A stretch of 64,000 nucleotides of DNA, from positions 1 to 64,000 of the forward strand of contig JAILCT010000100.1 of NCBI GenBank assembly GCA_024690425.1, given 5' to 3'. A program made the translations under genes and the position numbers. Positions within the stretch are counted from its first letter, which is position 1, and each line of letters begins with the position of its first letter. Source of the stretch: Lachnospiraceae bacterium. GTDB lineage: Bacteria; Bacillota_A; Clostridia; Lachnospirales; Lachnospiraceae. Under the pieces are notes generated by a model. That model was given only the letters and a program-made list of their open reading frames with translations. It did not search any database and had not been told where the DNA came from. Shown in pieces: positions 61,619 to 64,000 of the stretch.

Positions 61619-62713
61619 TCATAACATATGATCGATTATTGTAAGCCCGATTTCCTTAAGGAGATCTTCGCAGTTGTTTTCATCAAAGGGCATGAAGTTT
61701 TCCTTGGATGAGTAGTCTTTCTTAAGGATGGGTGATACGTTTTTAAACAATATGGGAATAAAGAGACCGCTGTGTTTTGTATAGCAGGTCTCTTTTTTTG
61801 CGGCTGTACGCCGGCTTGCGGGAACGCCCGATGCCGCTGACTTGTAGATGCATGTATCTTCTTCGGGAAGATAGTAGTAGTCCCTGAAATTGTTGTAATA
61901 CTGCTTTAGGACCCCGTCGAGTATAGGGATCCTTAAAGTTGCCTTGTGCCCGGGGCTGACATGGAGGATCACATCCCTGTCTTTGGAATTAAATCCCTTT
62001 GGAATATTAAGATCATGGGAATAGGTTACAAGGAGTTCCCTGTGCTCTTCATCCGCGAAATCCTTATAGGCATGTATCCCATGAGATACATATGTCAGCT
62101 TGAGGCCGCTTAAGTCCGTATAATAGAGTATGGGAAGGATATAGGCCATACCCTTAAGGTCTTCGCTGTTGTGGTAGATAAGAGGGGCAAGAAGTTCATC
62201 CGAAGGATCATTTGCATAGCGCCTGTATACACTGATCAGTTCCTGGCCGGTATAAGGATCATCGCTGTTTATTTCAAGAAGCTGTTCGATGCATCTCTGC
62301 CTTAGGGACGGCAATGACAGGACCTTCTTATAAGGCTTTATCGCCGCATAGATATCGTAATTATCAAGACAGGAAAAAGGCAGATCCAAACCGTGCTTTA
62401 AGGCCTTGGCCTTAAGATAGGGGATGTCGAAATGGTTGCCGTTGTAATGCATGAGCATGGTAAAACGGCCGCGCACGAATTCGTCGAATGCGCGGATTAT
62501 CTTAGGTTCATCCTCGACGGTATCAGCAAACCATTGGATAGTATTATAACCGTCCCCGGAAAAATACCCGCACCCTATAAGATACAGATCGGTATGCTCT
62601 CTTGAAAGACCGGTAGTCTCGATATCTATAAAGAGGATCTTGTCTATGGGCGCTATGTTATTGATCGGATATCCCGGATGTATATCATCAAAAAAATCAG
62701 TCAGTATCTGCAT
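61619..62713 (-). CDS. RNase H-like/YprB-type exonuclease
   Basis: 364 residues. The DnaQ/RNase H fold is visible: FIDIETTGL with catalytic Asp30 and Glu32, MLMHYNGNHFDIPYL with Asp96, and YHNSEDLKGM with the third acidic residue. This matches YprB-type ribonuclease H-like proteins, which have a long C-terminal domain of unknown function. Substrate and role are not established; DNA or RNA processing is likely. It is convergent with cheR, with 0 bp between, and divergent from the CmpB-type gene. Confidence 0.85.
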   Translation of the reverse strand: MQILTDFFDDIHPGYPINNIAPIDKILFIDIETTGLSREHTDLYLIGCGYFSGDGYNTIQWFADTVEDEPKIIRAFDEFVRGRFTMLMHYNGNHFDIPYLKAKALKHGLDLPFSCLDNYDIYAAIKPYKKVLSLPSLRQRCIEQLLEINSDDPYTGQELISVYRRYANDPSDELLAPLIYHNSEDLKGMAYILPILYYTDLSGLKLTYVSHGIHAYKDFADEEHRELLVTYSHDLNIPKGFNSKDRDVILHVSPGHKATLRIPILDGVLKQYYNNFRDYYYLPEEDTCIYKSAASGVPASRRTAAKKETCYTKHSGLFIPILFKNVSPILKKDYSSKENFMPFDENNCEDLLKEIGLTIIDHML

Positions 62714-62798
62714 GCTTTTATTATATCATTTTTGTGGAATAATATCTTAAAATTTAGTATACTATAGTGAGTGAGAAAATAAAAGATCAGGGTGTGTA

Positions 62799-63713
62799 AT
62801 GAATACCATGTGGGACGTTTCGATCGCCGGAATTACAGTGTACCATATTTTGTGTTTTATGCTCATTTTCAGCTTTATGGGATGGCTGTGGGAGAGCTTT
62901 TATGTGTCGGTAATGGAACACAGGATAGTAAACAGGGGCTATGTGACGGGTCCGCTGTGTACGATTTACGGCGTTGGCGGAGTGTTCATGACCCTTACCC
63001 TTCAACCGTATAAGAATAATATAATAGTAATGTTTCTCCTGGCCATGGTCTTCACCACAACGCTTGAGTATGTGACGGCCACCGTCATGGAGGCACTTTT
63101 CCATACCAGCTGGTGGGATTATACGGAGGAGAGATTCAACTACAAGGGCAGGATCTGCCTTAAAGGTTCGCTTGCCTGGGGCGCGGTCTCACTGCTCCTC
63201 TTCAATATCATTCTTCCTTTCTGTGAGAGGCTTATCGGGCTTGTCAGTGAGAAGACGGGACATATCATTATAACCGTTATTGCAGGACTCTACCTGATCG
63301 ATTTTGTTATGGCAACAATAGCGGCAGTGGATGTATCCAAGCAGCTTGAGAAGATGGATGCTCTTCTAGATGATATAGAAGAATTCATCAGATCCACGAG
63401 GCTTTATACGGAAGGTGAAGAATTAAAGAACAGGATGGGAAGCCTGACTCTGCGACTTAGGGAAGCTAATTATTTACAGCGTTACAGCAAGCGCCTTGAG
63501 GTGGTTCAGGCGGTCTGGAAGGAGAAGATCGCATCTGTAGGTTCCAAATATACGGCCGAGGCACAGTCAAGGCTTAAGGAACTCATGAGCAGGGTAACGC
63601 TTGCCAAATCGTGGAACAGTCTCCTGCAGGGGCGTATCCTTCGTGCTTATCCTAAAATTATGTCCAGTAATCATTTCAGAAAAAAACAGGAAGAGAATAT
63701 AAAAAAATTATAG
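62799..63713 (+). CDS. CmpB-family putative ABC transporter permease
   Basis: 304 residues. About five membrane helices (~15-170) carry the family pattern GWLWESFYVSVMEHRIVNRGYVTGPLCTIYG and LEYVTATVMEALFHTSWWDYT, followed by a coiled, soluble C-terminus (~185-300). The family (PF06541) is annotated as an ABC-type permease but lacks a clear partner; the function is unknown. A promoter candidate TTGTGG-17-TAGTAT lies at 62732-62760. The rnfC gene follows 14 bp later, which may be a coincidence. Confidence 0.82.
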   Translation: MNTMWDVSIAGITVYHILCFMLIFSFMGWLWESFYVSVMEHRIVNRGYVTGPLCTIYGVGGVFMTLTLQPYKNNIIVMFLLAMVFTTTLEYVTATVMEALFHTSWWDYTEERFNYKGRICLKGSLAWGAVSLLLFNIILPFCERLIGLVSEKTGHIIITVIAGLYLIDFVMATIAAVDVSKQLEKMDALLDDIEEFIRSTRLYTEGEELKNRMGSLTLRLREANYLQRYSKRLEVVQAVWKEKIASVGSKYTAEAQSRLKELMSRVTLAKSWNSLLQGRILRAYPKIMSSNHFRKKQEENIKKL

Positions 63714-63727
63714 CAAGAGGTGATCTT

Positions 63728-64000
63728 ATGGGTGGTTTAACATTCAAAGGCGGGGTTCATCCATATGAGGGCAAGGAACTCAGTAAGGACAAGCCTATTG
63801 TCCGGTTCATGCCCAAGGGCGATATGGTATTTCCTTTATCGCAGCATATCGGTGCTCCGGCGAAGCCAGTTGTCGCCAAGGGCGACAGGGTATTGTGCGG
63901 TCAGCTTATCGCGGAAGCCGGCGGATTTGTGTCGGCAAATATCTACTCATCCGTTTCCGGTACGGTTAAGTCGATCGGAAAACACAGGGTTGCAACCGGT
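63728..64000 (+). CDS. rnfC: Electron transport complex subunit RnfC, 3' truncated
   Basis: The first 91 residues are present; the window ends inside the gene. GLTFKGGVHPYEGKELSKDKPI and FPLSQHIGAPAKPVV with a barrel-sandwich segment (KGDRVLCGQLIAE, SVSGTVKSIG) are the RnfC N-terminus. Rnf couples ferredoxin oxidation to NAD+ reduction and pumps Na+ or H+. SD AGAGGTGA precedes the ATG. The remaining rnf genes should follow outside the window. Confidence 0.93.
   Translation, partial: MGGLTFKGGVHPYEGKELSKDKPIVRFMPKGDMVFPLSQHIGAPAKPVVAKGDRVLCGQLIAEAGGFVSANIYSSVSGTVKSIGKHRVATG

Overview
The window looks like chromosomal DNA of an anaerobic Firmicute of the family Lachnospiraceae (Butyrivibrio/Pseudobutyrivibrio relatives are my best guess). 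This rests on inference from gene content and style: AAGGAGG-type ribosome binding sites, TTGACA/TATAAT promoters, a Na+-dependent decarboxylase cluster, the start of an Rnf complex (rnfC), asnA, CmpB-like membrane proteins, sensors built from LacI-type ligand-binding domains, and C_GCAxxG_C_C and DUF6472-like small proteins. I found no rRNA, tRNA, CRISPR-Cas locus, insertion sequence or prophage.

Layout. 1-3.1 kb is accessory: a 5'-truncated Pr6Pr-type membrane protein, then about 740 bp without a gene that carries a striking array of a 6-bp motif (ACACGC/GCGTGT) in alternating orientation (831-1222), then a 265-residue protein with a PD-(D/E)XK-nuclease-like C-terminus, then two small Cys-rich proteins. 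3.1-9.6 kb holds a MATE/histidine-kinase-like ATPase/HD triple fusion, rhamnulose-1-phosphate aldolase, and a leftward operon (YfiH-type enzyme, histidine phosphatase, AmmeMemoRadiSam radical SAM enzyme). 9.7-19.8 kb holds a 7TM receptor-like protein, a membrane-anchored clostripain-like protease, a HAD phosphatase, a secreted SGNH esterase, Maf, hemolysin III, a B12-binding radical SAM protein and a LacI-derived sensor without HTH. 19.9-23.8 kb is informational: an ABC-F protein, GreA, a SEC-C protein and a stand-alone rimM. 23.8-34.9 kb is a dense rightward run: a ligand-binding/GGDEF sensor, two tandem membrane EAL phosphodiesterases, and two half-ABC exporters bracketing a Memo-AMMECR1 fusion protein. 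35.0-39.4 kb holds two related lipoproteins and a DUF6472-like ORF. 39.4-43.8 kb is a LacI-controlled sugar operon (RbsD/FucU mutarotase, zinc dehydrogenase, aldo/keto reductase) followed by a YgjP-like metalloprotease. 43.9-50.6 kb holds asnA, alaS, rpsU, a phosphoesterase, scpA and scpB. 50.8-56.1 kb is a five-gene biotin-dependent Na+-pumping decarboxylase/transcarboxylase cluster. 56.2-64 kb holds a TetR regulator, a BaiN-type flavoprotein, cmk, ispH, an S1-domain protein, cheR, an RNase H-like exonuclease, a CmpB-type membrane protein and the start of rnfC.

How the genes fit together. The decarboxylase cluster and Rnf point to sodium-based energy conservation. The AmmeMemoRadiSam parts are complete but split between 7 kb and 32 kb. 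A REP-like palindromic element recurs at five places, mostly directly at stop codons. Two loci place a promoter so that transcription starts inside the left arm of a terminator stem. The most unusual feature is the 831-1222 array. It lies behind a good candidate promoter, its motif spacing is highly regular, the sequences between motifs are all different, and it sits 114 bp upstream of a nuclease-like gene.
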